64,000 nt of DNA from Mycoplasmoidaceae bacterium (GCA_024427125.1 JAKSVN010000001.1:36480-100479), one strand, 5' to 3'. Positions 1 to 11,164 are shown, counted from the first letter of the stretch. The notes: generated by a model not told the origin, from the sequence alone. Program-made: numbers and translations.

Positions 1-184
1 GGCAAAAAAATCATTAAGAGTAAAAGCTAACAGAAAACCAAAGTTTTCTACACGTGGTTACACAAGATGTGTAAGATGTGGCCGTGTTCACGGTGTAAAT
101 AGAAAATATGGTTTATGTCGTTTATGCTTTAGAGAATTAGCATACAAAGGTGCTATTCCAGGCGTAAAGAAAGCTTCATGATAG
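1..184 (+). CDS. rpsN: 30S ribosomal protein S14, type Z (5' end cut by one or two bases)
   Basis: Base 1 is the G of the start codon, so all but the first two bases of the gene are present. The protein is the short zinc-binding form of S14, about 60 residues, which sits in the head of the 30S subunit. A CxxC pair (CVRC) and a second pair (CRLC) form the zinc site. The last sense codon is TGA followed by TAG: the family ends in Ala-Ser-Trp, so this TGA is read as Trp. It is the first gene of the visible spc operon; rpsH follows after a strong AGGAGG. Confidence 0.96.
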
Positions 185-197
185 GAGGAATTAGATT

Positions 198-596
198 ATG
201 TTTATGGATCCAATTTCTGATTTAATCAGTAAGCTAAATAACGCTAACAAAGCAAGATTACAAACTGTTAAAATTCAAACATCAAACCTTACTACTGCAA
301 TCCTTAACATTCTAAAGAATGAAGGATACATTGCTAGTTACCAAATTAAAAATGCAGGTAAGACAAAGAAACAAATAACAATTGTTCATTTAAAATACAA
401 AAACCAAATTCCAGCCATAAATGGTTTAAGACAAATCTCTAAACCAGGCTTAAGAATTTATACTTCAGCAGAAGATATGCCAAGAGTATTGAATGGTTTA
501 GGTATTGCTGTTGTTACAACAAGCCATGGTGTAATGACAGGTAAACAAGCAAGAAAAGCTAACCTAGGTGGGGAAGTTCTTGCTTACATATGATAA
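198..596 (+). CDS. rpsH: 30S ribosomal protein S8
   Basis: S8 binds the central domain of 16S rRNA and helps assemble the 30S platform. The 132-residue length fits the family. The N-terminus carries the DPISDLISKLNNA signature, and the C-terminus reads GGEVLAYI followed by TGA then TAA; the family ends in Tyr-Val/Ile-Trp, so TGA is Trp and the true stop is TAA. An AGGAGG lies 9 bases before the chosen ATG; a second ATG two codons later is a possible alternative start. The gene lies in the spc operon between rpsN and rplF. Confidence 0.96.
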
Positions 597-606
597 GGAG
601 TAAACT

Positions 607-1173
607 ATGAGTCATAAAGGTAATAGATTAATAAAGATTATTGCTGGAACACAAGTAGATATTGCTCCAGGTAAAGTAACAATCAAAGGACCACAAGGTG
701 TTCTTGAAGTTGCTTATCCTTCTGATCTTATTAAAGTCTCAAAAGAAGGAGATAGTATCAAGGTTAGTCGTGTAAACGATGAAAAACAAACAAAAATGTT
801 CCATGGTACTGTAAATGCTAACATTAACAATGCAATTGTTGGTGTTAACACAGGTTTTAAGAAAGAACTTAAAATCGTTGGTGTAGGTTATAAAGCTGCT
901 GTAACTAATGGTAAATTAGTTTTACAAATGGGCTTTAGCCACCCAGTTGAGTTTGCTATTCCTGCAGGATTAAAAGTAACTTGCCCTAGTGCAGTACAAA
1001 TTGAAATCTCAGGATATGACAAGATTATAGTTGGTGAATTTGCTGCCAACGTTAGAGCTGTAAGACCACCAGAACCTTATAAAGGTAAAGGAATAATGTA
1101 TGTTGATGAACACATTATTCGTAAAGTTGGTAAAACTGCTGAAGCTACTTCAACTTCAGGCGGTAAGAAATAG
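607..1173 (+). CDS. rplF: 50S ribosomal protein L6
   Basis: L6 binds 23S rRNA near the factor-binding site of the 50S subunit. The 188-residue protein has the two-lobe L6 fold: early GKVTIKGPQG and, in the second lobe, the AANVRAVRPPEPYKGKGI segment typical of the family. The C-terminus ends in a short Ser/Thr/Gly/Lys extension beyond the usual end. AAGGAG from the end of rpsH serves as its ribosome site. Order rpsH-rplF-rplR is the universal spc arrangement. Confidence 0.97.
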   Translation: MSHKGNRLIKIIAGTQVDIAPGKVTIKGPQGVLEVAYPSDLIKVSKEGDSIKVSRVNDEKQTKMFHGTVNANINNAIVGVNTGFKKELKIVGVGYKAAVTNGKLVLQMGFSHPVEFAIPAGLKVTCPSAVQIEISGYDKIIVGEFAANVRAVRPPEPYKGKGIMYVDEHIIRKVGKTAEATSTSGGKK

Positions 1174-1182
1174 AGGTAATTT

Positions 1183-1542
1183 ATGAAGAAGTATTCTAAA
1201 ACAAGAAAAGAAGCTAGAGTATTACGTCATGAACGTATTACTAGAAAGCTTAAACTTAACGGTAATGAATTACCAAGATTAGTTATTACAAAAACTAATG
1301 CCAACATTACAGCCCAAATCTTTGATGATGCTAAAGGCATTACTTTAGTAAGTTCATCATCAACTCAACTTAAATTAAAATCTGGTAATGTTGAAGCTTG
1401 CAAAAAAGTAGGCGAAGACATTGCTAAGAAAGCTTTAGCAAAAAATATTAAGAAAATAGCATTCGACCGTGGTGGTAGCAAATACCACGGAAGAGTTCAA
1501 GCACTAGCTGATGCAGCTAGAAAAGCTGGACTTAAATTCTAA
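1183..1542 (+). CDS. rplR: 50S ribosomal protein L18
   Basis: L18 binds 5S rRNA and anchors it in the central protuberance. At 119 residues the protein has normal length: basic N-terminus, then an LVITKTNANITAQIFDD strand region and the C-terminal FDRGGSKYHGRVQALADAAR block, which is the L18 signature. The gap to rplF is 9 bases with a GAGGT ribosome site. No TGA codon is used. Confidence 0.97.
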   Translation: MKKYSKTRKEARVLRHERITRKLKLNGNELPRLVITKTNANITAQIFDDAKGITLVSSSSTQLKLKSGNVEACKKVGEDIAKKALAKNIKKIAFDRGGSKYHGRVQALADAARKAGLKF

Positions 1543-1559
1543 TTAGGAAGGATTAACAC

Positions 1560-2234
1560 ATGGAAAATAAAGAAGTAAAAACTGAAACTCCAGTTGCTCA
1601 ACCTAAGGTTGAACAAGCAGCCAAACCTGCTGAACAACCAAAGGCTGAAGTAAAAACTGAAGCTAAACCAGAAGTTAAGAAAGAAGCAAAAGCTGATGGT
1701 AAAAAGCCAGAAGGTAAAGAACAAAAGAAAAATTTTGTTAAGAGACCTAGACAACCAAGCGATGGTTTTAGCGAAAAAGTAGTAGCTATTAAACGTATCT
1801 CTAAAACAACTAAAGGTGGACGTAATATGCGTTTCTCTGTATTAGTTGTTATCGGAGATAAAAAAGGAACTGTTGGTTTTGGAATGGGTAAATCTGCTGA
1901 AATTCCTAATGCTATGAAGAAAGCAAATAAGAATGCTAGAAACAACCTTGCTAAAGTAACAATGAATAAACGTGGCACACTTTACCATGAAGTTATTGGT
2001 AAATCATGTGCTGCTAAAGTCTTACTAAAACCAGCACCTGAAGGTACAGGTATTGTTGCTGGTGGTGCAATCCGTGCAGTTATTGAAGCTGCAGGATTCA
2101 AAGATGTTTATACAAAAAACATGGGTAAGAATACAGCTGTTAATATGATTAGAGCAACTATTAATGGTTTAAAAGCACAAAAGACTCCTTCTTACATCGC
2201 AAATATGCGTGATAAGAAAGTGTCAGAACTATAA
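1560..2234 (+). CDS. rpsE: 30S ribosomal protein S5 with long charged N-terminal extension
   Basis: S5 lies at the decoding-site back of the 30S subunit and affects fidelity and mRNA unwinding. Residues from about 65 onward are canonical ([17 protein letters not shown], then [17 protein letters not shown] and [17 protein letters not shown]). The first ~62 residues are a low-complexity Glu/Lys/Ala/Pro tail, which makes the protein 224 residues against about 165 in Bacillus. Such tails are common on mollicute ribosomal proteins. The next gene should be rpmD (L30), but a lipoprotein gene follows instead. Confidence 0.97.
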   Translation: MENKEVKTETPVAQPKVEQAAKPAEQPKAEVKTEAKPEVKKEAKADGKKPEGKEQKKNFVKRPRQPSDGFSEKVVAIKRISKTTKGGRNMRFSVLVVIGDKKGTVGFGMGKSAEIPNAMKKANKNARNNLAKVTMNKRGTLYHEVIGKSCAAKVLLKPAPEGTGIVAGGAIRAVIEAAGFKDVYTKNMGKNTAVNMIRATINGLKAQKTPSYIANMRDKKVSEL

Positions 2235-2245
2235 GGAGAATAAAT

Positions 2246-2818
2246 ATGAAATTAAATAAAATATTAATTCCTACTATTAGTTTAATTGGTTTAACAAGTG
2301 TTATACCAACTGTAGCTTGTACAAAATCTAAAGAAGAAAAAGACTCATTCCCATTTGAACTTGATACAGATATAACAGACATTAAAGTTGATGAAAATTA
2401 TGATAGAAATAGTTATGATTCATCCGATAACACAGTTTGTCTCTACTATTCAAATCTTGAACCCATCAAAATAAGTTATAAGAATGGAAAAAAATTTAAA
2501 GAAACAGATCATGTATCCGTTTGACTTAATACTAAAGAATTTAATTTTGAAACTGTATCTGAAAACTATGAATTACAATCTGGTTATTTAGCGGTGGTTC
2601 CTTCTCCTACATTTCAACCTGATGGTACATATCAATTCATAACATATCCATATGTGACACATAGGGGAGAAGAAGGCGATGTACCAGATGATGATGAAGA
2701 AACAACATGATCATTCACTTTTCAACTACAGATTGATGTAAATGGGAGAAAATACAAATTAAAAAATTATGGCAAAATAAGCGGTCATGTAGCTGAAAAA
2801 ATATCAACAAAGGAGTAA
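2246..2818 (+). CDS. Prolipoprotein embedded in the ribosomal spc operon (unknown function)
   Basis: A 190-residue protein with a basic start, a hydrophobic stretch and a lipobox TVAC (Cys25): a type II signal peptide, so the mature protein should be anchored on the outer face of the membrane. The mature part is acidic and rich in Asp, Glu and Tyr; two TGA codons are read as Trp, giving WLNTKEF and WSFTFQ contexts. The gene has its own strong AAGGAG site 5 bases from the ATG. Its final codons contain the AAGGAG that serves rplO, which starts 2 bases after the stop. It occupies the place of rpmD. No family was recognised, and it may respond to growth through the ribosomal promoter. Confidence 0.85.
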
Positions 2819-2820
2819 TT

Positions 2821-3267
2821 ATGGAATTACATAATTTAAAATATACAAAAGGTTCTAGAGACCATAAAGTAAAGACTTTAGGTCGTGGTTATGGTTCTGG
2901 AATGGGTAAAAGATCAACTAGAGGACAAAAAGGTCAACATGCTAGAAAATCTGGTAATGTTAGACAAGGTTTTGAAGGTGGTCAAACTCCTTTATATAGA
3001 AAAATCCCAAAAGTAGGATTTAACAACTATGACTTTGCAAATAGACCAGTTGTGTTCACAACTGACCAAATTGCAAATATGAAAGTTGTAGATAGAAAAT
3101 CATTAGTTGCTGCTAAGATGATTAGCAAAAACTCTGATGCTCCTATCAAAATTATTGCAGGTAAAAAAGAATTAAAAGCTGCAATTGAAGTAACAGTTGA
3201 TGCTGTTACAAAAGGCGCAGAAAAGATTATTACTGCTGCCAAAGGCAAAGTAAATATTAAGAAATAA
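2821..3267 (+). CDS. rplO: 50S ribosomal protein L15
   Basis: L15 is a late-assembly 23S rRNA-binding protein. The 148 residues show the Gly/Arg/Lys-rich N-terminus ([22 protein letters not shown]) and the [18 protein letters not shown] motif of the family. The C-terminal half is shorter in conserved positions but ends in the usual [12 protein letters not shown] stretch. Its ribosome site lies inside the lipoprotein gene, so the two are probably coupled. secY follows after 5 bases. Confidence 0.96.
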   Translation: MELHNLKYTKGSRDHKVKTLGRGYGSGMGKRSTRGQKGQHARKSGNVRQGFEGGQTPLYRKIPKVGFNNYDFANRPVVFTTDQIANMKVVDRKSLVAAKMISKNSDAPIKIIAGKKELKAAIEVTVDAVTKGAEKIITAAKGKVNIKK

Positions 3268-3272
3268 TAAAC

Positions 3273-4709
3273 ATGAGTAATCAAATAGATAACACAACTT
3301 TTGGAAATAAGGTTAAAAATACATTTAAACCTATTTTCACTAACAAGACTGTATTAGTATCTGTACTAATCACTCTTGCATTTATTGTGTTGTATCATTT
3401 GGGTTCGATGTTAACTTTACCTGGTGTTAAACTACCATCAACATATCATACAGAGGGTTCATTTGTTGAAATGTTAAACCTTCTATCTGCTGGTGGTTTG
3501 GAACACATGTCCATCTTTGCTATTGGTCTTGGTCCTTATATTACGGCCCAAATTATTATCCAATTGCTATCAAGTGATTTGGTTAAACCATTAGCTAAGA
3601 TGGCAAAAGCCGGAGAACGTGGTAAAAAGAAACTAGAAATAATCACTAGATTATTAACATTACCATTCTGTTTTGTTCAAGCTTATGCAACATTAGCCTT
3701 AATTCTATCAAAGAATGCTGGAGGTTCTGGTACAGGTATCACAATCTTTGGTCAAGATACAATTAATAGCTTATTTGCTAACCAAGCAGGTGGAGCTGTT
3801 GGCTTACTATTCTTATTAACTGCTGGATCATATATTGCCATCTTCATTGGTGATATGATCACTAAACGTGGTGTAGGTAATGGTGTAACAACATTAATTC
3901 TTGCTGGTGTTGTTGGACAATTAATTTTCAGCTTTAACAATGTATTCAATGTAATTGGTATTAGACTTGCATCAACAAATAATGTAACAATTGTTTTAAG
4001 TTGTATCTTATATACATTATTCTTTGTTGCTATTGTTCTATTAGTAATCTTTATTAATGGAGCAACAAGAAAGATCCCAATTCAACAAACAGGTCAAGGT
4101 TTGATTCAAGATAAGAAAGAATTACCTTATTTACCTATTAAGTTAAATGCTGCAGGTGTTATTCCGGTAATCTTTGCTTCATCAGTTATTACAATCCCTG
4201 GAACAATTGCTCAATTCATTCCAGATTCAAACTATGCGGCAAAAGATTTCATTACTCATTGGTTAACATTAGATTCATGAGTAGGAGTCGCTATATATTT
4301 TGTTCTAATCATCTTATTTAGTTTCTTCTATTCATATATCCAAATCAACCCACAACAAATTGCAGAGAACTTCCAAAAGAGTGGAAAGTTTATTCCTGGA
4401 ATAAGAATGGGTGAAGATACAGAAAAACACATTACAAAAGTGCTATTTAGAATTAACTGGATTGGTGCACCATTTCTAGCAATAGTTGCATCTATACCAT
4501 ACATTCTATCATTAGCGACAGGTATTTCAAGTGGAATGAGCTTGTCTGGTACAGGTATCATCATTATGGTAACTGCATCACTAGAATTATGAGCAGCAAT
4601 TAAATCTGCTAGTACAACTAGTGGATATGTTGTGACAAGAAGAAACATTGAACATTCACACTATTCTGCACAAGAAACAAAAGAAGAGAAGGTGACACAA
4701 TTATGATAG
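3273..4709 (+). CDS. secY: Preprotein translocase channel subunit SecY
   Basis: SecY forms the membrane channel of the Sec translocon. Read through two internal TGA codons and a final TGA (all Trp), it is 478 residues with about ten hydrophobic segments. Recognisable blocks include the [11 protein letters not shown] segment, [18 protein letters not shown] and the cytosolic loop [10 protein letters not shown]. The tail is charged and ends in Gln-Leu-Trp. It overlaps the adk start by 7 bases, so the two are translationally coupled, as in many Firmicutes spc operons. Confidence 0.96.
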
Positions 4710-5335
4710 TTATTTTATTAGGGGCTCCTGGTTCAGGAAAAGGAAGTATTTCCAATTATCTAAAGGAGAAACATGGATTTATCCATATTTCAACTGGTGA
4801 TTTATTTAGAAGAACAGTTGCTCAAGATACGCCATTAGCTAACAAACTTAAACAAATTATGTTAAGTGGTAAGCTAGTAGATGATGACACTACTAATGAA
4901 GTAGTAAGACAAGAATTGCTTAAGATTAATAATCCTCAAGCACACATCATCTTTGATGGTTTTCCAAGAAATGTTAACCAATTAGAGTATCTAAATAAAC
5001 TAACCAAGATTGATTATGCCATTGATGTGCAAGTAGATAAAGATGAAATAATCAAACGAATCACTGGGCGAAGAGTATGCCCAGTATGTAAAGAAATCTA
5101 CAACATTTATTACAAGAAACCAAAAGTTGAAAACACTTGTGATAAAGATGGGTCTTTACTAACACAAAGAAACGACGATCAAGAATCAGTTGTCGTTGAA
5201 CGTTACAAAACGTATATGTCATTAAATGAACCATTAATTAAAGCATGTCAAGATCTAAAGATCTATCATGCAGTAAAGAATGATCGTTTAGACAATGCTA
5301 TCAAACAAGTAAAGGATATTTGTAATATAAGATAA
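4703..5335 (+). CDS. adk: Adenylate kinase, zinc-containing long form
   Basis: It interconverts ATP, AMP and ADP in the cytosol. The 210-residue protein starts with a P-loop GAPGSGKG (residues 7-14), then the AMP-binding TGDLFR and DGFPRN motifs. The LID domain carries a structural zinc site with C126, C129, C146 and D149, the Cys3-Asp version seen in Bacillus subtilis. It overlaps both neighbours: 7 bases with secY and 1 base with map. Confidence 0.97.
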   Translation: MIVILLGAPGSGKGSISNYLKEKHGFIHISTGDLFRRTVAQDTPLANKLKQIMLSGKLVDDDTTNEVVRQELLKINNPQAHIIFDGFPRNVNQLEYLNKLTKIDYAIDVQVDKDEIIKRITGRRVCPVCKEIYNIYYKKPKVENTCDKDGSLLTQRNDDQESVVVERYKTYMSLNEPLIKACQDLKIYHAVKNDRLDNAIKQVKDICNIR

Positions 5336-6084
5336 TGATTTACCTTAAAAGTGAAAAAGATATAGTTGGTATTAATAAGGCCTGTGCAATCTGAAAAAAG
5401 GTTAAAGCAGAACTTAGAAAGAAAACCAAACCTGGAATCAGCACAAAGCAATTAGATAAAATTGCTGCTGATGTAATTGCAGCAAATGGTGCAACTGCAA
5501 GCTTCTATCAATATGAAGGCTTTCCAGGTCATATCTGTATTTCTGTGAATGAACAAATCATTCATGGAATACCTAATGACTATGTTTTACAAAAATCTGA
5601 TATCGTTACATTTGATATTGGAGTAACTTATGAAGGTTATGTATGCGATGCTGCTTTTAGCATTGTGTTAGATCCAACTAATGAAGTTGCACTTGAAATT
5701 CAAGATGCAACATTAGATTGTTTAAACACTGCAATTAAACAAATAAAAGCAGGAGTTAAAATAGGAGACATCTCCTATGCAATTCAAGAAACCGCATTTT
5801 ATCATGGCTACGAAGTAATTAAAAACTATGGTGGCCATGGTTGTGGACTAAAAGTCCACGAAGACCCAATCATTCTAAACTATGGTCAACCAGGAACTGG
5901 TTTAAAACTAAAAGCAGGGATGGTTATATGTATAGAACCTATGCTTATGACTGATAGTGATGAATATGTGGTCGATGCAGATAATGGTTGAACTGTATCT
6001 GCAAAAAATGGCAAACTAACTTGTCACGAGGAACACATGGTTCTTGTAACAGATATAGGTTGCCATGTATTAACAGCTGATTAA
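5335..6084 (+). CDS. map: Methionine aminopeptidase, type I
   Basis: It removes the initiator Met from nascent proteins. The TAATG overlap with adk sets the start; read through two TGA codons (CAIWKKVK and NGWTVSA) it is 249 residues. The five metal ligands are visible: VTFDIG, CDAAF, the GGHGCG histidine, CIEPM and the C-terminal EEHMV glutamate. Gene order adk-map-infA is the standard Firmicutes/mollicute arrangement. Confidence 0.96.
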
Positions 6085-6097
6085 TGAAAGGATATAA

Positions 6098-6316
6098 ATG
6101 GCTGAACAAGACAAAATAAAAATGAAGGGTAAAGTAACCGATATTGTTGCCGGTGGTACTTATAAAGTACTATTAGATAATGGCATGGAAATATCAGCCC
6201 ACGTATCAGGTAAAATTCGTATGTGTAAAATACGTATTCTACCCGGTGATATTGTAGAAGTTGAGTTAAGTCCTTACGATTTAACACGTGGTAGAATTAC
6301 TTACCGTCAAAATTAA
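6098..6316 (+). CDS. infA: Translation initiation factor IF-1
   Basis: IF-1 is a single OB-fold protein that occupies the A site during initiation. Its 72 residues match the family: [15 protein letters not shown], then [26 protein letters not shown] and RGRITYR. A GAAAGGA ribosome site lies before the ATG. It is followed by rpmJ after 13 bases. Confidence 0.97.
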   Translation: MAEQDKIKMKGKVTDIVAGGTYKVLLDNGMEISAHVSGKIRMCKIRILPGDIVEVELSPYDLTRGRITYRQN

Positions 6317-6329
6317 GAAAGAGGTATAT

Positions 6330-6443
6330 ATGAAAGTAAGAGCTTCTGTAAAACCAATCTGTAAAGATTGTAAAGTAATAAAAAGACATGGACGTGTGAT
6401 GGTAATTTGTAAAAATCCAAAGCACAAACAAAGACAAGGATAA
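6330..6443 (+). CDS. rpmJ: 50S ribosomal protein L36 (zinc form)
   Basis: A 37-residue gene. It encodes [16 protein letters not shown] and continues to a final RQG. The four zinc ligands are C11, C14, C27 and a late His (position 32), the ordinary C+ form of L36. A GAGGT site precedes the ATG. The position between infA and rpsM is the conserved one. Confidence 0.97.
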   Translation: MKVRASVKPICKDCKVIKRHGRVMVICKNPKHKQRQG

Positions 6444-6452
6444 GGAGAAAAT

Positions 6453-6827
6453 ATGGCACGTTTATTAGGTGTAGATATTCCTAACAATAAAAAAATTGCT
6501 TACGCATTAACAGCAATTTATGGTATTGGTATTTCTACTGGTAAGAAGATTTGTAAAACTGCAAATGTTGATCCAGAAAAGAAAACAGCAGATTTAGATG
6601 AAAAAGAATTTGCTGCCATCCGTGAAGCTGCAAGTAAGTACACTATTGAAGGTGACTTACGTAGAGATGTAGCAATGAACATTAAACAATTAATGGAAAT
6701 TAATTGCTATCGTGGTATTAGACACAAAAAAGGTTTACCTGTTAGAGGTCAAAGAACTAAGACTAACGCAAGAACACGTAAAGGTCCTAGAAAGACAATT
6801 GCTAACAAGAAACAAGAAACTAAGTAA
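6453..6827 (+). CDS. rpsM: 30S ribosomal protein S13
   Basis: S13 in the 30S head contacts the P-site tRNA and the 50S subunit. The 124 residues include the N-terminal [15 protein letters not shown], a helix-hairpin-helix region, and the basic [19 protein letters not shown] stretch before an Arg/Lys tail. TAAGGAG lies before the ATG. rpsK follows. Confidence 0.97.
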   Translation: MARLLGVDIPNNKKIAYALTAIYGIGISTGKKICKTANVDPEKKTADLDEKEFAAIREAASKYTIEGDLRRDVAMNIKQLMEINCYRGIRHKKGLPVRGQRTKTNARTRKGPRKTIANKKQETK

Positions 6828-6842
6828 TAGGAGGATAGAACA

Positions 6843-7268
6843 ATGGCTGAACAAACTAAACAAGCTGCAGCAACTGAAAAGAAACCTGCTGCTAAAAAAG
6901 CTGGTAAGAAGAAAAAACGTCTTGCCTCTGTTAATGGTATGGCACACATTCACTCTACCCTTAACAATACAATTGTTACAATAACTGATATGAATGGAAA
7001 TGCAATTGCTTGAAGTTCATCTGGAGTAATTGGCTACAAAGGTAGTAAGAAATCAACTCCATATGCTGCAGGCATTGCCGCAGAAAACTGCGCCAAAGCA
7101 GCAATGGCTATGGGACTAAAATCTGTAGCTGTTCACTGTAATGGTATTGGCCGTGGCAAAGACACTGCAATAAGATCTTTAGCCGCAGCTGGTTTACAAA
7201 TCACTGAAATTGCTGATGTAACACCAATTCCACACAACGGTTGTAGACCACCAAAGAAACCACGTTAG
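6843..7268 (+). CDS. rpsK: 30S ribosomal protein S11
   Basis: S11 forms part of the 30S platform near the mRNA exit. Read through one TGA (NAIAWSSSG), it is 141 residues. The core has [16 protein letters not shown] and the C-terminal [11 protein letters not shown] and [10 protein letters not shown]. An Ala/Lys-rich N-terminal extension of about 25 residues is present. The ribosome site is TAGGAGG. Its tail overlaps no gene; rpoA begins 14 bases later. Confidence 0.96.
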
Positions 7269-7282
7269 AAGGAGCACATATT

Positions 7283-8254
7283 ATGGAAAAATTTATTAAA
7301 TATTCTATTAAACCAATCGCAAACGAAATTAATGATAACCATGGTCAATTTGAAATTGGACCATTAGAATCAGGTTTTGGTATTACCATTGGTAATGCTC
7401 TAAGAAGAGTTATCCTTTCAAACATTCCAGGTGCAAGTGTATTTGCAATTAAAATTCCTGGAGTAAACCATGAATTCCAAGCAATTGATGGTATTAAGGA
7501 AGATGTTACACAAATCATCCTTAACTTAAAACAATTAGTTTTAAAAATTAGTGAAGAAGCAATACCTGAAGGTACTGAATTACACTCTTGACCAACTATG
7601 AAAATTAGTTATAAAGAAGCTGGTGTAATTAAGGCTGAAGATATTGAACTTCCAGTAGGTTTTGAAGTAGTAAACCCTGATCTATACATTGCTACTAAGA
7701 CTAAAGCATCACCAAAATTCGAAATGGAAATTTTCGCTGCAAATGGTCGTGGTTTTAGATCTTTCAAAGAAAACCAAGAAAATATTAACACATTGTCAAT
7801 CATTGCTACTGACTCTAACTTCTGTCCTGTTTTACAAGTAGGATACCATGTAGAAGAAAGAAAAATTAGCAAGAATCATATGGGTGACTATTTAACATTA
7901 GATGTTGTAACTAATGGTGCAGTAACTTCAACTGATGCTGTAGCATATGCTAGCAAAATTCTAGTTGAACACTTTGAACAATTAGCACAAATCAATGAAA
8001 AAATTGCTCAACTTCAAATGATGAAGGAAAATGAAGAAACTCAAGAACAAGCAGTTACTTCAGTTTCAATTGATGATCTTGAATTATCAGTTAGATCATA
8101 CAACTGTCTAAAACGTTCTGGTATTAGAACAATTCAAGAATTATCTAACATGACAAAAGATGAAGTTAGCAAGATTAAGAATCTTGGTAAGACTTCACTT
8201 CGTGAAATCCGTAAGAAATTACAAGACTACGGCTTAACTTTCAAGAAAGCATAA
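7283..8254 (+). CDS. rpoA: RNA polymerase alpha subunit
   Basis: Alpha dimers seed assembly of RNA polymerase and contact promoter elements and activators. With one TGA read as Trp (LHSWPTM) the protein is 323 residues. The N-terminal domain has GFGITIGNALRRVILSNIPG; a linker of Gln/Glu-rich sequence follows; the C-terminal domain (about residues 260-320) has the LELSVRSYNCLKRSGIRT motif with the DNA-contacting Arg, so an UP-element-binding domain is retained. It is followed by rplQ with AAGGAG. Confidence 0.97.
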
Positions 8255-8265
8255 GGAGATAAACT

Positions 8266-8625
8266 ATGTCATTTGTAATTACTCACAGAAAAAACACTGC
8301 TTGAAGAAATATGGTAATCAGACAACAAGCTACTGATGTAATTGTTTATGGTTACATTGAAACAACTCAAGCAAAAGCTAAAGAACTAAGAAGACATGTT
8401 GACCACTTAATCACTTTAGGTAAGAAAAATACTTTAGCAGCTAAGCAAGAAATCATGTCATTTGTTGTTAAAAACAAACAAATGAATCAACAAGCTATTC
8501 TAAAGAAACTTACTACAACATTAGCAAAGAAATATGCTGATCGTAAAGGTGGTTACACTAGAGTGTTAAAACTAGACAACCGTGCTGGTGATAACACAAA
8601 GATGGCAATCATTCAATTAGTTTAA
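8266..8625 (+). CDS. rplQ: 50S ribosomal protein L17
   Basis: The start ATG is preceded by TAAGGAG. The third segment contains a TGA (NTAWRNM, Trp), so the real gene begins 45 bases before the first uninterrupted ATG reading frame. The protein is 119 residues, normal for L17, with IETTQAKAKELRRHVDHLITLGKK and RVLKLDNRAGDNTKMA at the end. It closes the ribosomal operon; a hairpin terminator follows at once. Confidence 0.96.
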
Positions 8626-8635
8626 TTGCTTAAAG

Positions 8636-8661
8636 ATCATACCTAAAAGGTATGATTTTTT
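8636..8661 (+). terminator. Rho-independent terminator of the ribosomal operon
   Basis: A perfect 9-bp stem (8636-8644 with 8648-8656) with an AAA loop is followed by a T run. The stem plus flanks, 39 bases in all (8634-8672), recurs identically at 9504-9542. Confidence 0.9.
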
Positions 8662-8715
8662 ATTTATATTTTGTAATTATCAAAGCAACGCATATCAAAT
8701 GTAAAATTGATACAA

Positions 8716-8721
8716 TATAAT
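8716..8721 (+). promoter_or_regulatory. Candidate -10 box (TATAAT) for the following lipoprotein
   Basis: A consensus TATAAT lies 17 bases before the ATG at 8739. No clear -35 box is visible at the expected distance, as is usual in mollicutes. Confidence 0.5.
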
Positions 8722-8738
8722 ACTTGCAGGAGACAAAT

Positions 8739-9485
8739 ATGAAAAAAATTAAAATTTTAACACCAATATTTGCTATAGCAACAATTCCTTCTATTGTGAC
8801 CCCATTAACTGGTTGCAAGAAGAATGGAATGAATTATGAATATGACTTTGCTGATAAAGAATTTGAGCCAACCATTACACCAAAGAAAAATTTTCATACA
8901 ACAGAATCTGGTGCAATAGGGGCATATTTATATGATGTGTCACAAACTGGCACAACTCAAATTATCAAAGAAGATTTATACAATTATTTATCATTGGTAA
9001 CACAATTTGGAAAAGAAATTGGTCAGGAAATGGGCATTGTTTACAAAGACGCAAAATACAAAATTTCTAACATTGGAATTAACGAAACTAACAATGCTAT
9101 CTCTTTTGATTTTGACAGTTACTCAAAAACGATATGAGATGGCGTGGCAATGACTGGTTCTTGTCACATAAAGGTAAGAAATGTTGAATACTTCATTAAA
9201 TACAATTCACCAGTTCCGCCTTATGGAATTTCAGATTGGTCTGTCATCCCTGTTGCTGGGTATTATGCTTCGACTGGGGATCCTGAAACAGCTGATACTT
9301 GGTTATCTAGTCATGATGATTGGTCTATTGAAGTTCATATAAAATCTTCTTTAATGCAACCAATTAATGCAAAGGCTAACCACTCTAACTATAGTATCTT
9401 AGTAGATGATGAACAAACTAGAGAGACAATTTGAGCTTATATGATGTGGCAATCATATTATTTTAGCCAAGTCACAAAAGAATAA
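8739..9485 (+). CDS. Prolipoprotein between duplicated terminators (unknown function)
   Basis: A 248-residue protein with lipobox LTGC (Cys26) after a Lys-rich start and a hydrophobic core. The mature part is moderately acidic, with strands rich in Tyr and Asn and no recognised domain; TGA codons at three places are read as Trp. The ATG at 8739 is preferred over an in-frame ATG 15 bases upstream because it sits after GCAGGAG and opens the MKKI signal start. The gene is a stand-alone unit with its own -10 box and a terminator that copies the one after rplQ. Confidence 0.85.
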
Positions 9486-9505
9486 TAACAATATTAATAT
9501 AAGAG

Positions 9506-9531
9506 ATCATACCTAAAAGGTATGATTTTTT
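9506..9531 (+). terminator. Rho-independent terminator, second copy
   Basis: The same 9-bp stem, AAA loop and T tract as at 8636-8661. Bases 9504-9542 equal 8634-8672. It ends the lipoprotein transcript before metG. Confidence 0.9.
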
Positions 9532-9568
9532 ATTTATATTTTTTTAATATATTTTTAAATTAAAATAA

Positions 9569-11116
<1,548 letters not shown>

Positions 11117-11130
11117 ACAAAAGTAAATGT

Positions 11131-11156
11131 TTATAACTTATTACATAAGTTATAAT
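11131..11156 (+). promoter_or_regulatory. Inverted repeat overlapping the -10 box of the DJ-1 family gene
   Basis: A perfect 10-bp inverted repeat (11131-11140 with 11146-11155, loop of 5) overlaps a TATAAT at 11151-11156, nine bases ahead of the ATG. No T run follows, so it is not a standard metG terminator; it could be an operator. Confidence 0.45.
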
Positions 11157-11164
11157 ATAAGTGT

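Noticed and set aside
1598..1978. A 126-codon minus-strand frame opposite rpsE
   Set aside because: Shadow of the Lys/Ala-rich S5 sequence; no promoter or ribosome site, and S5 is certain on the other strand.
2246..2818. The possibility that rpmD (L30) lies here
   Set aside because: The encoded protein has a lipobox and no L30 motif; no other frame in the interval resembles L30.
6712..6984. A Leu/Lys-rich frame over rpsM and rpsK
   Set aside because: It overlaps the two ribosomal genes in another frame and shows no homology to ribosomal or other proteins.
7592..7600. A possible frameshift splitting rpoA in two
   Set aside because: The break is a single in-frame TGA, read as Trp, and both halves join in the same frame to the normal length.
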